A stretch of 64,000 nt of DNA from positions 558,001-622,000 of the forward strand of contig FJUW01000037.1 of assembly GCA_900074885.1 (NCBI GenBank), read 5' to 3'. Of this stretch, positions 1 to 12,706 are shown piece by piece (the stretch's first letter is position 1; every line of letters begins with the position of its first letter). Under the pieces are notes generated by a model. That model saw only the letters and a program-made list of their open reading frames with translations. It had not been told where the DNA came from and did not search any database. Made by a program: the position numbers and the translations under genes. The stretch is from Rhynchosporium graminicola (lineage: Eukaryota > Ascomycota > Leotiomycetes > Helotiales > Ploettnerulaceae).

Positions 1-3000
1 AATTCCGTAGTCCTTAATAAATCGTTAGTAGAAGTTATAAAAGCTTAAGAATAATTATACGCCCTTAACTATAGTAAGGTAATTCAAAGATTATATAATA
101 TTAACCTTCTTAGGGTCTACCTCGATCCTAGAAGTAAAGATAATAAATCTAAGGTATTTAGTATAAGTAATATTAAATTCATACTTCTTAAGGTTAGCTT
201 ATAATCTAGCGTCTTATAATTGTTATAGTACTTTATATACGTGTAATTAATACTATAGTAGGTTATTAGAGTAGATCAGAATATTATCTAGATATATTAT
301 ATAGAAGTCGTCTAAGTAGTTGAATAAGATATTATTCATATATCGCTAGTACGTCGCAGGGCTGTTAGTCAGACCGAAAGGGAGTACCTTACACTTATAT
401 ATACCGTAATAAGTCCGGAAGGTTATATACTCTTTAGAGGCTAGATCTATTCGAATTCGGTAGAACGCCTAGCGAATATCTAGTTTAATAAATATCTTAG
501 TAGTAGAGATTCTAGCTAGCGTTTTATCGATTAATAGCAATAGATATTAATCCTTCCTCGTGAGGTTATTAAATGCGCGAAAGTCGATATAGAATCTTAG
601 ACTTCTATTAGCTTTATTAACGAAAAGAATAAGTGTAGCGTATAGTACTTAAGAAGGTTCGATAAAACCTTTAGCTAAGTTATTAGTAATATACGCCTTA
701 ATGACTTTAAGTTCTTTAGCTGATATCTTATATAAAGGGGAGTATTTAAGGTTCTTCTCAGCCCCTTCCTTAAGCTTAATTCGGTAATCGTATAAGTAAT
801 AAGGAGGGAGAATATCGCTAGTTTCCTTAGAAAAGACGTATACCTACTAGCTATACTTATAAGGGATCTATAGTTCTGAATCTAATTCGCTTAAGCTAAT
901 AGTAAATTATTAAGCGGTTTTATAATATTCTGTAAGGTCGATAGTTAAAGATATAATAGTAGTATCGCGTTACTAAACTGCGATTCGGTTGTTAAGAAGC
1001 TTATCTATCTCGTGAAAAGTAATAGAGAAGATCTTATCGTTAGAAGACTTTTAGTGTTTATATAAGAGATAGAAAGCTAAGCTGCTAATTACGTAAATCT
1101 CTAGCGTAAGAAGCTCTAGAAGAGGTCTAAGTATATAAGGTGATCTTTATCGCTTCCGAAATGTCGTAGTAGCTATTTTTATACTTTAAGTAGCTTCTGT
1201 TAAGTCGCGAGATAGTATTCCGAGCAACTATTAGTCTATAGTATGAATTATATAAGCGTAGTCTTATACGTAGGTCTTTAATATAGAAACTTCTAATTAG
1301 AGTTAAAGTAGAGATTCACGCGGGATATAAGCGATAACGTTACTAAATCGTACGTATTTCGGCCGTATATTAGTAGTCTCTCTAGAGTATAAAGACCTCT
1401 CTTTACTACTCTATTCTCGTTCTTCAGATAATAAACACTTAGGCTCGTTATATCTATAATAAGTAGCATAAACGCCGGAGAAATAATCCTAACTAATCGG
1501 TAGTAGTAATAGAGGGTTAGTTACTTATAGAATACTCTCTAAAGGAGAGTTTTAGATATTTTTATAACTATAAGTCTCCCTAGAAGTGCGCTTCCGAGCT
1601 AGTAATAGTCGTTTAATAATAGAGATAGAGTTAATAATAGCTCGAATATTAATAAGAGAGTTAGCTGCGTTTCGCTATTCCTCGTACGCTTCCCAGAACT
1701 AATTAAGGTGTTTGTTTCGTTCGTCAGCGTCGTATTAGTAGCGCTAGTAAGTACAGTATTTACGTAAGTCCTTAATCTCGATCGGAGAGCTATAAACGTT
1801 ACTAAGAGGAGTATATAGTAGCTAAATAATCTATCGTTTAGAAGTATCTAAGAGTACTTAATATTCCGAAAGCTAAGTCCTTCCGAGTATAATACTATAG
1901 TTTCCGAGAGTAATAATAAGAAAAGGGGTAAATACCTGAACGCGACGATCTACTGTCAAATTAAGTATCGTATAGTAACTAATAATACTACTATTAACGC
2001 TATTAAAGCCTTTAATAAGAATTACGTTTAGCAGAGAGTAAATTGAAAGTTTTAAGAAGAAGGAAAGGGATTTAAGAAAAGAACAATTAATAAAATAGTA
2101 TCTATTAGCTCCAGAATCGAGAAGTGCGAGTAGCTTATACGAGAGTCTATTCTTAGTAAGAGTAGTACGTATAGTAAATAATTAACTACTAAGAAGCTTC
2201 GTAAGGTCAAGATATCGCATATCTTATATACTACTTAAGAAGGAGTCTTTCCCTAAGCGTAGTCTTTTACTAGCGGTTTAATATACTCCTAAGTGTCGTC
2301 GTACGTCTCTTTATTGTTATTATCTTCTGACTCGCTATAAACGTTATTATTAGTATTAATTATATTGATTCGATACGGAGTATTAGGTCGAGCTAATAAT
2401 AAGCGTAGATATAAGGTAAGCGTAAAGTAACGAGAAGTATTCGCCGGCGATTATGCACGAGGCGTGTCGTTTCGTACAGAGTATAATACTTATTTACTAG
2501 TCGCATTAGTGTTCTCGGGCGTAAGAAGACTAATTTACGGATAAGAAGAGGAGTTAGTACTATAGCGCTAAGAGGAGGTATTTATAAGGCGTTCCCGAGT
2601 CGCGCTAGCCTTAGCCGAAGACTCGGAATAATAGGTCTTTTTAATAAATTAACCTTAGTCTTCAGCTTATATAGCCTTAACGTATTCTTCTAGTATCCTT
2701 AACGTTCAGTACTATTAGAAGAGCTATTTCCGTAGCCGTGCAAGTAGCTTCTCCTATAAGTCTATTTTCAGAGTCGATTAATCATTTACTCTAGCTTTAC
2801 GAGCTAGCGTACGAAACTCGTAGTAGAACGTCCAGAAGGTCTATTTATAATCTATCTTTAGCGTGGAATAGCTAGCTCTTATAGTTTATTAGTCGTATAG
2901 ATTAGATAAGAAGAAGACGAGTTAAGTGATTATATCGAGTGAATCGATTATACTACTTTCTTTATTATATTCTAGTTCTAAGAATAAGAGTTCTAGGTAA

Positions 3001-4070
3001 GTTCTAGCTATTCCTTCCGTTTAGTTAAGTAACTAATCTTTATAGTAATCTTCGTTAATAAAGTAGCTAGAGTAGCGCTAGAGAGCGTTACGTATCTATA
3101 CTTCCCAGAGTTTTAGAGAGTAATCGATTCTATTAGAGAGCTTATTTAGAAGGTTCAGTATCTTCTCTATACGCGTAGTATATAATATTAATAATATTCC
3201 TCTAGTAGATTATTCTCGACGACGATTATTAAGCGTAAGAGTAGCGTTATCTTCTTCAATTAATAGTAGTAGTATTATACGTGATTAAACGTTATTAAAC
3301 GATATAAACTTAGTAGAGCGCTAAGTAATTAACTAGCGTAGTTCTAGGAACTCGTCCTGTAACTAGCGTAATTCTGCAGATAAGTTAGCGTTTAATTATC
3401 TCTCCTCCGCGAGCTTCCTTTCTGCCTCTTATAGCTAGTAAGCGTAGTCTTCCTATAAGTTACTCATAGTTACTATTAATATAGGGGTATTATTAGGGAG
3501 GTTTAGCGACTTAGTAAGTTCGTTAATTATAATAGGAGTTAGGGAGCTTAACTCGGACGAGGCGTCGTCGCGAGTACTCTCTACTATAGAGAGAGGTAGG
3601 TTATAGCGAGTATTACGAGTCGCCGAAGAATAGGAAGTAGAGGGAGTCAGAGAACTAGTAGTCGATTTATCGGACTTAGGTTACTTCAGTTTAAGTGCTA
3701 TTCTTCAAGTTTATACTTAGTATAAGCCTTCTCTATATAGCGTAGTCTCCTGCGTTTAGTAGCTCTAGGCACAGAAATATAATATAAGTAGATATTTACT
3801 ATCTTCCCAGACGTAAGTAAAAGAGTTATAGATAATATAACGCTTACTCTAGAAAGGTCTTAAAACTACCTAAGTAATAAGACCTCATATTACTATGAAT
3901 ATAAAGTAGTAAGAATCACTTGAGAATCTACAACTAAGGAGTAAAGAAGTAGAGAGAGAATAGAAGTATTTACATGAAAAGGGGCCCCTAAACTCTACTC
4001 GTGTAATCTCGCTTAGCAGTAAGTGTTTCTACCAATAGGGAGAGACCTCCAAACCTGACCAGTCGTCACA
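1..4070 (-). mobile_element. Ty3/gypsy retrotransposon relic, truncated by window edge
   Basis: Read on the minus strand, positions 800 to 50 encode a degraded Ty3/gypsy reverse transcriptase. It includes the fingers motif KLDIRQAF, then VLPFGLTNSPAT at about 387-352, then YLDDFY (about 318-300) and YLDNILIYS. The catalytic motif is partly altered and many codons are TAA/TAG, as expected from C-to-T change at CAA/CAG. RNase H and integrase should lie beyond base 1. Gag and protease should occupy about 1,900-3,700, but I could not align them with confidence. The 5' end is placed at 4070, where the minus strand begins TGTGACGACTGG, a plausible LTR start. Non-functional. Confidence 0.75.
3960..4070 (-). 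repeat. probable outer part of a 5' LTR
   Basis: Read on the minus strand from 4070, the sequence opens TGTGACGACTGG and keeps CA/TG dinucleotides, unlike its flanks. It sits upstream of the minus-strand gypsy relic, where a 5' LTR is expected. The inner LTR edge could not be located because the partner LTR is outside the window. Confidence 0.4.
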
Positions 4071-4559
4071 ATAACTCAGAACGTACTTATCCTGAGAAAG
4101 CTATTACCTAAGTATAGTACTATAAGCTTACTATTACTACTATAACTACTACTAGTTCTATCTCTTACTAGTCCCTAAGCTTAGCTCCTTAATAAACTAC
4201 TCCTGCACTATACGTATATACTTCTACCCTAGTATAAGCTAGTACTCCTTCCGCGCTAAAACGCCTTATTACCTCGACCGGAGAACCCCTTAGGTATTAT
4301 AGTTATAGATAGCTTAATTATATTAAGCTAGATTACCCTAACCCGCCTAAGGTTTAATTAATTAATAAATTTCTAAAAGAGAAAAGAGTAGCTAAGGAAG
4401 TAGTAGAGAATATACTCTCCGAATCTAGACTAATACTAGAGGGAAATAATAAGGCCTAAGTAAAAACTCCTTCCTAGGTCTATATAAGTATAATCTCTCT
4501 AATCTTAACCTTAACTCCCTGATAAGAGGTAAGTAATTTATATATCTAATTATAGTTAG

Positions 4560-7500
4560 TATAAATAAGCTAGGAGTTTCTATAAATAGCTTAATTAATA
4601 TTAGAGTAAATATTTATCTATTTATTAATCGCACTCTTACCGGACGACTATCAGGAGCCCTTAGTACTAAAATCGAGCTACTACTTTATTCTATTCTAAT
4701 ATATAGTTTCTAATAGTCTATTAGAACCTATATTACTTATTTTATATATTTATACTTTTCTATTAATAATAAGCGTATTTATAATTACCCTTTTATTCTC
4801 CTCGATTTAGGATAATAAGATATAATTATTAGTATTAAATAGATATAACGATTTCAAGTTAAGCTAGATACGCTCTACTATAAGCTACTATAGCTAGAAC
4901 GCTATCTAGCTACCTTCTAATATAATAAGAAGATAATTATAACTCTACTGCCTTATAAACCTAGTATTAATCGATCTTACTAAATTAATACTAACGCGCG
5001 GGACTTAGCTATAAACTAGCTAGACTAATATTAATTATATTAAATAGTAGTATTATAATATATTAATATATTATCCTTACTCTTTAACTTATTTCCGCTT
5101 ATCGCTAAGGAATCCGAACCCTTTTCCGCTCCGAATTTATTAAGAAAAGTACTTACGCTAAAACCCTACTATAAGTACTCCTCTTAACCTCCGAGGATCT
5201 AGAAACTAGTTCCGATTTACTAAATTAGTACTATAGCTTTTTACTTTAATATAAAATATAAAAGTTCTGAATTATTCTTTACTAATATCTACGAGATAAA
5301 CTACTTCTTATAAGACTAAATAAATAGCGACTCTCCTAAGGATCCTGATACCGAACGACTCGTAGCCGAAAAGCTACCGGAATAATACTATACCCTTAAG
5401 GAAGCTTTTTCTAAGCGGGATTCTAATATTCTTCCGCTTTATCGCTTATACGATTATAGAATTATCCTAAAAGAAATATTACTTAATATATATTCGCCCT
5501 TATATTAGTAATCTATAGACGAACTATAAGTAACTAAGAAATACTTTATAAAGAACTTAGATAAGAGATTTATCGAATCTAGCTAAAGTCCTTTTATATT
5601 ATTTATACTATTTATTAAGAAGGCCGATAGAGGATTACGCTTCTATATCGACTATTATAAGCTTAATACGATCACTCGAAAAGATTCTTACTTAATACTT
5701 AGGATCGATAAGCTCTTAACTTATATATTTAATATAATAATCTTTACTAAACTAGATATCCGAGTAGTATTTAACTATATTTATATAGACCCTAAGTTAG
5801 AGGAGTATATTACTTTCCGAACTCGCTTCGGATCTTATAAATATAAAGTATTACTTTTTAAGCTCTATAATAGACTTAGTATATACTAGCGATATATTAA
5901 TAATATATTACTAGACTACTTAGATAATTTCTATTTAGCTTACCTAAATAATATTCTTATATACTCGGAAACGCTCTAGGAATATAAAGAATATATTAAA
6001 TTAGTACTATAATACTTAATAGATACCGGACTCTAAGTAGATATTAAGAAAAGCGAATTCCATATTACTTAGACTAAATACCTCGGATATATCGTTACTA
6101 CTAACGGAATCGAGCCAGATCCTAAGAAGATAATACTATTAGTAGACTAGAAGTACCCCGAAACGATAATAGCTATAAAATCCTTCCTAGGATTCTATAG
6201 TTTCTACTATTAATTTATTCGGAATTTCGGCTTTATCGCTAAACGTCTCTTAATACTTACTTAGCTTATAGTACTATAGAATTTTACTAACGATTATAAG
6301 AAGTCCTTTGATAATTTATATTAATAGCTACTATCGATATAGAAACTATACTATTTCGACTCTGAATTATAAACTAAACTAGAAACTAATACCTCCGATA
6401 GTATAATAGCTAAAGTTATCTCTTAATTATATAAAGATAATTAATAGTATCTAATTAGATTCTACTTCTATATTTTTAACAAATATAAATTAAACTAAGA
6501 GATCTATAATAAGGAATTATATACTATTATTAAGGCTTTCCGGAAATAGAGACTAGAACTTATATCTTTATAACGCTATATTAGCGTATATACGAACTAT
6601 CGATCCTTAGAATACTTTATAACTACTAAGATCCTAACTAGTAAGTAAGCTAGATAAATAGAATTCCTTTCCGAATTTAACTTTTAAATTATATATACGC
6701 TTAGTAAAGATAATACTAAAGCTAATATCCTTAGCTATAAAGAATAAGATCTAAAGATATAAGAATAATAGAAATAAGATAATAGATCTTAGGTTTTACT
6801 ACCTCTAGACTACTTAGACCTTAGGATTAACGCGGAACTAGCTAAGTATTATATCGATTAAATTAGTTATATATACCTAATATCACTAGGGACTAATACG
6901 CTACCGGAACTCGTATATAACTCTTTTAATTTAATCGAGAAACTATACTAATTTAACTAGGAATCGTTCTCTAAAGAACGAAATATATTAGAAGATAGCT
7001 ATATTATTAATAATAGTTTACTACTTTATAATAGTTATCTATACGTATAACGCTATACCCTGCTATATACTTATTTAATTAGCGAAATCCACGATCAAGT
7101 TTCTTCTGCTTATCTAAACGCTCGTAAGACTACTAAAATAATTTCTACTTATTATTACTAGAAAGGACTTATATCGGATATGAAATAATATACTTATAAT
7201 TACCGCCTCTACTAGTATTCTTATCCGAAATAGATAAAATAATAAGGATTCCTCTACCTATTACCGGTACTTAGCTACTCTATATAGTACTTAGCTATAG
7301 ATTTTAAGGACTTCCCGCCTAATAACTAAGGATTTAATAAGATATTAGTATTTATTAACTGCCTAAGGAAAGACTCTATATTAATATTATACTACTATAA
7401 TATTAATACCCGCGGGATAGTAATATTATTTATCTAATAAATATATTATTTCGGATATACTCCTAAGTTAATTATATCCGACTAAAGAGCTTAGTTAGTC

Positions 7501-8360
7501 TTATCCTTCTAGTAAGAGTTTTACTATATAATTAGAGTTAAAGTTAAGCTCTCTATCTCCTTCTACTAGTAAACTAATAGATAAATAGAGATTATAAATT
7601 AGTATATTAACTAACGCCTTAGACCTTTTATTAATTACTACTAAAGTAACTAAGGCGAACTACTACTAATAATAGACTACGCCTAAGTAACCTTACCTTA
7701 CGATTCTATTAGTATAGCGCTATATACTCTTAAATATAATATACTACTATAGAATAGCTAGGACTAGAAGTAACTCACCGGATCGATACTATAAGAGAAG
7801 CTTAATTATACTAATACTAAATCCCTAGCTAAATATACTAAATCCGCTATCGAGGTTATAAAAGCTAATATATTAGCTACTTAGTATAAGATAAGCGCAA
7901 TAACTGACCAGAAAAAGAATAATATCGACTAGGAAATTAGAGATAAAGTATTTCTCTCTATAAGGAACCTTAAGAATTACTAGCTAAGTAAGAAGCTATC
8001 TAATCTCTAGGTAAGACTATACTAAGTCCTAGCTAAGATCAGATACTCTTATAAGCTAGATTTACTCTTAGGATCTTCTATATATAATATATTCGCTCCC
8101 GAATTACTCTTTAAGGACCTGAATAACTTATTACTAAGCTAAGAGTTACTAAACCTACCCCTGAAGGTTATTATTACTTAAGAAGAGTAGGAGTTATAAG
8201 ATATACTCGCTATATAGCTCCTAAGAGGTAATCTAAAGTATTAAGTTAGCTAGCTAAGTTATAACCTGGACCTAACTTATTATAACGCTTCCGACCTAAT
8301 AAGTACTCTATATAAGCTTAGAGACTTCTATACTACTAACCTAAGTAAACCTAGACCTCT
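4560..8360 (+). pseudogene. RIP-decayed gag-pol (PR-RT-RNaseH-IN-chromodomain)
   Basis: Reading through TAA/TAG gives a recognisable polyprotein. A retropepsin-like segment at 4,560-4,870 contains LLDLG followed by a degraded DIIIS. A pre-RT segment at 5,340-5,620 includes KKYFIKNLDKRFIES. Reverse transcriptase spans about 5,630-6,180 with FYIDYYKLN, FTKLDIR and YLNNILIYSETL. The catalytic YxDD pair has become NN by G-to-A change. RNase H follows at about 6,350-6,750. Integrase at about 7,080-7,900 contains the segment LAIDFKDFP, and a C-terminal chromodomain at about 7,950-8,330 ends with SYNLDLTYYNASD. Domain order and the chromodomain place it among chromoviruses of the Ty3 group. Non-functional. 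Confidence 0.85.
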
Positions 8361-8507
8361 ATATAAACTAGATTAGTAGATTAAAGCTTAAGAAAATAGA
8401 ATAGATAACTATAGTTACTTAGAAGATAATAAAGTATTATAATTACTAGTATTAAAGATTTATTACTAAGGATAATCTCCTGATTATACTTCGTAATAAT
8501 ACTATAT

Positions 8508-9110
8508 TTAAAACTCTATTTCCTCTATTACCTCTATTTTATTAGCTTTCTCTTCTAAGTTCTCTAGAGCTTCTAGTAAATCGGGAACATCTAGAACTAG
8601 AACTATTATATTTAACTTCTTACTTAAATCTACTAATATAGCTCTAGTAATAGACTGAGTATAATAGCTAATCCTATAAGGTTTCTTCTTTAGTGAAGGT
8701 CCGAGAGTATCTAGATCTAACGCTATCTCTAAACTAGAAGGCAAATTCCTCTTTCTTCTAGTATTAAATATTATAGCTTTAAATATAGCTTTTTTTATAG
8801 ATTCCTATATAATACTATTTAACTTCTTCGTTTACTTTAACGCTATTTATACTATTAACCTAGACTTCGCCGAATCTATTATCAGAAGATCTAGATCCTA
8901 TATTATATTAGTATTATATTAGTATCTAAGGGTTTAAGATCTTAACTTATTACTTTAATAAACTCTAACTCCTTAAATACTTTCTCTATAGAATACCTTA
9001 AAGCCTAAGTCTTTACTAATTATATAGTAGTAATCTCTAATGTAATAGTAGAAGTAGTAGATTTCGCAAGATAATAGATCTGATTAATCGCTTTATAAGT
9101 AGCTACGATA
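8508..9110 (-). pseudogene. antisense coding-like stretch between pol and 3' LTR
   Basis: The minus strand across this interval reads as long low-stop peptide if TAA/TAG are taken as former CAA/CAG. The last 78 codons (8744-8508) are fully open and acidic-leucine rich. At least one frame change near 8,900 is needed to join the parts. I do not recognise a domain. Some fungal gypsy families are reported to carry an extra gene near the 3' end, so a decayed accessory ORF is possible. Chance retention in an AT-rich RIP sequence is the alternative. Confidence 0.3.
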
Positions 9111-9965
9111 CCGCCCCGATTCAGCTCCGCGTCTTTAGCTTTACTACTAAGAAGTAACCCGGATAAAGTAGTATATTTCGTATTAATATAGTTAAGTAAC
9201 TATAACGCGTTAGCTTATATATCTACGTTCAGGTTTAAGTAACTTATAGGCTCGCAACTGCTCTTTAACGCCGAATAATACTTATAAAGCTTAGAGTTAA
9301 GCTTATTAAACGAATATAGAAGTTCTAGAATAAGAGTATTATTATACTTTATCTTAAGGAAAGCGCGAATATATCGTAAGTAATATATACGATACGCTAC
9401 TGAAAGAGTACTAGCGGGAACTAGTAAAAGTATTATAGGAGTTAGTATTATAAATCTATGAAACTCCTATATTATACTTAAAGACTATCTCTAATACTAA
9501 GATAAGAAACTTACTTATATTAAGAAAAGAGTTAATTAGATCGATTAATATATAAGATTATAGTAGACTACTATAATAGTTAATAATAATACTTACTCTA
9601 GGAACTATATCGTAATCTAAGGAGAGTAAACTTATAAGTTGAAGTAGTTATCGTAGTTAAAAAGGAAAGGCTCTAATATTAATAAACCCCTTCCTTTATA
9701 TACCCTACGCCCTACTTAAACTCGACTCCAAATATAAAAAGATAAAGAAAATACAACTTACAGCCTGATTTAGAAGCTATAACTAATATAGTACTATTAT
9801 AGCGATATAACTAGTTAAAACCTGATAAAGAATTTACTACTACTAAAGAGTAGCTAGCGCCTATTAAGCGAAAATCGACGAAAACAGTTATAATAAAGAC
9901 TAATTCTAGTATAAACTATAACCTTCCGAGCTTAGGGTTAAGCTCTTCTTAGGGAGGGGGTAATA

Positions 9966-10231
9966 TGATAATAGCTCACCTGAAGGTTATATAAGAAGAA
10001 GGATAGATACTAGGGCCTAAGTTCATAGGTATCCCGGTAGAACTAGTATCCGACTTAGTATAGTATCGGACTAGTACTAGCATATATATATAAGGTGCCT
10101 TATACTCTATCTCTCTTCTTCTTCCTTCCTTATCTTTTTGTTTCTTTCGTAGTAGACTATATAAGATCGCTCTTAGCCTCCCTACTTGTTTATTACTACT
10201 TGTATACCGCCTCGAGTCTTGTGTCGTTACA
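9966..10231 (+). repeat. 3' LTR of the plus-strand gypsy relic
   Basis: The segment starts TGATAATAGC and ends GTGTCGTTACA (TG..CA, 266 bp). It is preceded by the purine-rich tract AGGGAGGGGGTAATA. Its last ~80 bp are nearly identical to the distal end of the LTRs at 11499-11700 and 12707-12908 in reverse orientation, including a shared run GACTATATAAGATCGCTC. The first ~150 bp (U3-like) differ. Confidence 0.8.
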
Positions 10232-11493
10232 GGATCGAGAGCGATTCGACTGAGTTCGTTAGGATTCCGTCCGAGAATAGGCAGAGTATAGTACTTATAA
10301 CTTAGTTAATATAATTTGAGCCCGAGAAGGTATAAGCGATATAGTAAATAATAAGAGATATCTAACTCCGCTGGTTTTAGCGCGGACCCTGATAGTATAA
10401 TAGTAAGGTATTTAATATATATTTTTTCTTTTAATAGAAAAAGGGAAGAGACTTACTTTACTATAGTTATTATTATTATATAGAAGAAAGAAAAGAAGTC
10501 TAAAGGGGTAGAAGCTCTTCTTTTATAACGTCTTAGCCGGATCGAGCGATAATAGGAGCAGAGCGCTAGCCTAATACAGCGGGATAATAATAAAGAAAGC
10601 GAATTATAATAAGAGGAAGTATAATTATACTTTTATAACGTCTTAACCGGATCGAGCGATAATAGAGGCAGAGCGCTAGCCTAATATAGCGGGTTTATAA
10701 TAAAGGAAGCGAACGATAATAGTAGAATACTTAACGTTCAGTAGTAGAACGCGGTTATTAACTATAGGGGGATTCTATAACTATTTACTATTAGTCTCCG
10801 CCGGGAAATAAGCGGAAGGAGGGGAGTAATATAAGAGTTAAGCCCTTAGGTTATAGTACTAGTATTACTAGCATGACTCGCTAACTAAGGCTCAGTTAAG
10901 CCTTAGCACTACGCACCTTTTCTTATAGCTTCCGGTTAGATTCTTACTCTCTCCTTATCGAACTTATTGAATACTACTATGAACCCTCGTGTATATATTG
11001 TTCACCCGTGATATAATTAATATATAGTTAAGATTAATAGAATCTTCTTTACTAGTATTTATAAATATAAAAGAAAAAGTAGTATTATATTAGCATATAT
11101 TCTACTGAAACGATTAACTTCGTAGATCTATACTATCTAATAACCTCTATAAAGCGTCCGGTATTTCTCGTAATAGCTCTATATAAATAGCTCCCTTTTT
11201 ATAATAGAGCTCGTATTTACCTCTAGCTCTTGCTTTATCGATCTAATAAAGTATAGCGCACTTAGTATACTAATAATCTATCTAACTAATATCTTATAGA
11301 CTTATAATAGCGAAAATAGACCGAAATCCATACGGAATAGCTTATCCTAGAGTAAGTACTACTAGAGCAGGTACTACTAGAGCAGATATAGGCTATAAAG
11401 GAGGCTCTTCCGAAGGTAAAGAAGATAAAGGAGGTAGTCGATTGAGTTAAGTAGCTATATCGGCCTCGATTTATATATATATTCGTTAGTAAC
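10232..11493. repeat. RIP-affected repeat DNA, unassigned
   Basis: AT-rich, mostly RIP-mutated DNA between the gypsy 3' LTR and the short LTR element. It holds a 110-bp tandem duplication (10521-10740) and a less-mutated island at about 10,860-11,020 with normal CA/TG content. A short minus-strand open stretch (11534-11286) has no recognisable domain and its start lies in the LTR of the neighbouring element. No gene supported. Confidence 0.6.
10521..10740. repeat. two-copy tandem repeat, 110-bp period
   Basis: TTTTATAACGTCTTA at 10521 recurs at 10631, with the following ~80 bp (CCGGATCGAGCGATAATAG.. and GAGCGCTAGCCTAATA..) conserved. Differences between copies are mainly C/T and G/A transitions, consistent with RIP after duplication. 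Function unknown. Confidence 0.8.
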
Positions 11494-11498
11494 GCTTT

Positions 11499-11700
11499 TA
11501 TAACGACACAAGACTTAAGGCGGTATATAAGCAAGAATAAACAAGTAGGGAGGCTAAGAGCGATCTTATATAGTCTAGTATAAAGGAAACAGAAAGATAT
11601 AGAGCTCTGAAGGAGTCTGCACCTTCTATATATATAAGGAGGGTATGCCTAAGGCACCGATACTAGCCCGTATCTGCCACGTATACTATGCGCTATTATA
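11499..11700 (-). repeat. 3' LTR of the short element
   Basis: It is 202 bp and aligns end to end with 12707-12908. Its terminal TG/CA dinucleotides have become TA by RIP-type transitions. The outer edge abuts GCTTT. Confidence 0.85.
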
Positions 11701-11980
11701 TTACCCCCTTCTAAGATAAAGGCTCGCCCTCGAGCCTTGAAGAATCGAATAAAGGAAACAAAGTAAGTATAAAACGCAATTAAATATAATAACCTCTAAT
11801 TATTCTATCAAACCGAAACCGTAGATACTGAGTTTTGCTAAATAAGTAAGGCTAAGCGAGTAATTAAAACACTTAAAGGTTACGAAAGAAGGAGAGGTCT
11901 AAATCGAATTCTGACGAAGCTAAAAGATTAAGGAGAGTCGGATATCTTTATTAAGTAGATATAGAAAGTATTAAATTAAA

Positions 11981-12346
11981 GGTTCTAGTAGAGGGAGGTC
12001 GATTCTGCCGAGGGGGACAAATTATACCGGGGTATAGGGGTTACGAGTCGGATTCCGGTAATTTCCGCTAGGGTAATAAGCTACTTCGTCCTAGCCTAAA
12101 AGTAAGGTTTTTCGCTATTAGAGCTACTTTCGGAAGGTTAAAGTCGGGTAAGAGAATAAAGGTTCTTTTCTAGTAGAAGGAGGTCGATTCTGCTAAGGGG
12201 GATAAATTATACCGGGGTATAGGGATTACGAGTCGAATTCTGATAATTTCCGCTAGGGTAATAAGCTACTTCGTCCTAGCCTAAAAGTAAGGTTTTTCGC
12301 TATTAGAGCTACTTTCGGAAGGTTAAAGTCAGGTGAGGGGATAATA
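11981..12346. repeat. tandem duplication inside the short LTR element (~180-185 bp)
   Basis: Copy 1 (11981-12160) and copy 2 (12161-12346) share long identical runs, for example GGTAATAAGCTACTTCGTCC and TATTAGAGCTACTTTCGG. Differences are mostly C-to-T and G-to-A, plus a ~5-bp length difference near the start. Confidence 0.85.
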
Positions 12347-12706
12347 AATATTAGGGCCTATAGGGAAGTTTCCACTTAAAATTCGTCCGCTATTTTACTT
12401 CGTACGCACGAAGGAACGAGTTTCGAAGTATCCGAGAGTGACTTCGCAGTAATACTAGTGCTTCTAAGGCTGAATTACGTTCAAATTCCTAGCTATCCGA
12501 GAGATCTCTAGAATCTCGGCTCTTTTGAAAACCTAACCGTCGAATTCGTAATTAATAGTACTAACTATTTCCGTATAATTCCGAAAATCTAAAGTAAGTA
12601 GAGATAACTCAGCGAAGAGCTCCCTAGTAGTCGTACGTGCGAATCGAGTTTTCTAAGTAAGATATTATTTAATACTATCCCTAGCGGTCTTAATCTTTCT
12701 ATTTAA

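Larger units (their letters stand above)
4071..10231 (+). mobile_element. Ty3/gypsy (chromovirus) retrotransposon relic
   Basis: A plus-strand element lies head to head with the minus-strand relic. It carries protease, reverse transcriptase, RNase H, integrase and chromodomain relics in Ty3 order (see the pol entry), followed by about 1.6 kb of extra sequence. A polypurine tract (9949-9965) and a 266-bp LTR starting TG and ending CA follow. No matching 5' LTR or full gag is visible between 4071 and about 4,560, so the left end is probably truncated or displaced by the neighbouring element. RIP has destroyed all reading frames, so the copy cannot be autonomous. Confidence 0.8.

Noticed and set aside
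11286..11534. 82-codon minus-strand ORF
   Set aside because: Starts inside the LTR of the short element and runs into RIP DNA; chance frame.
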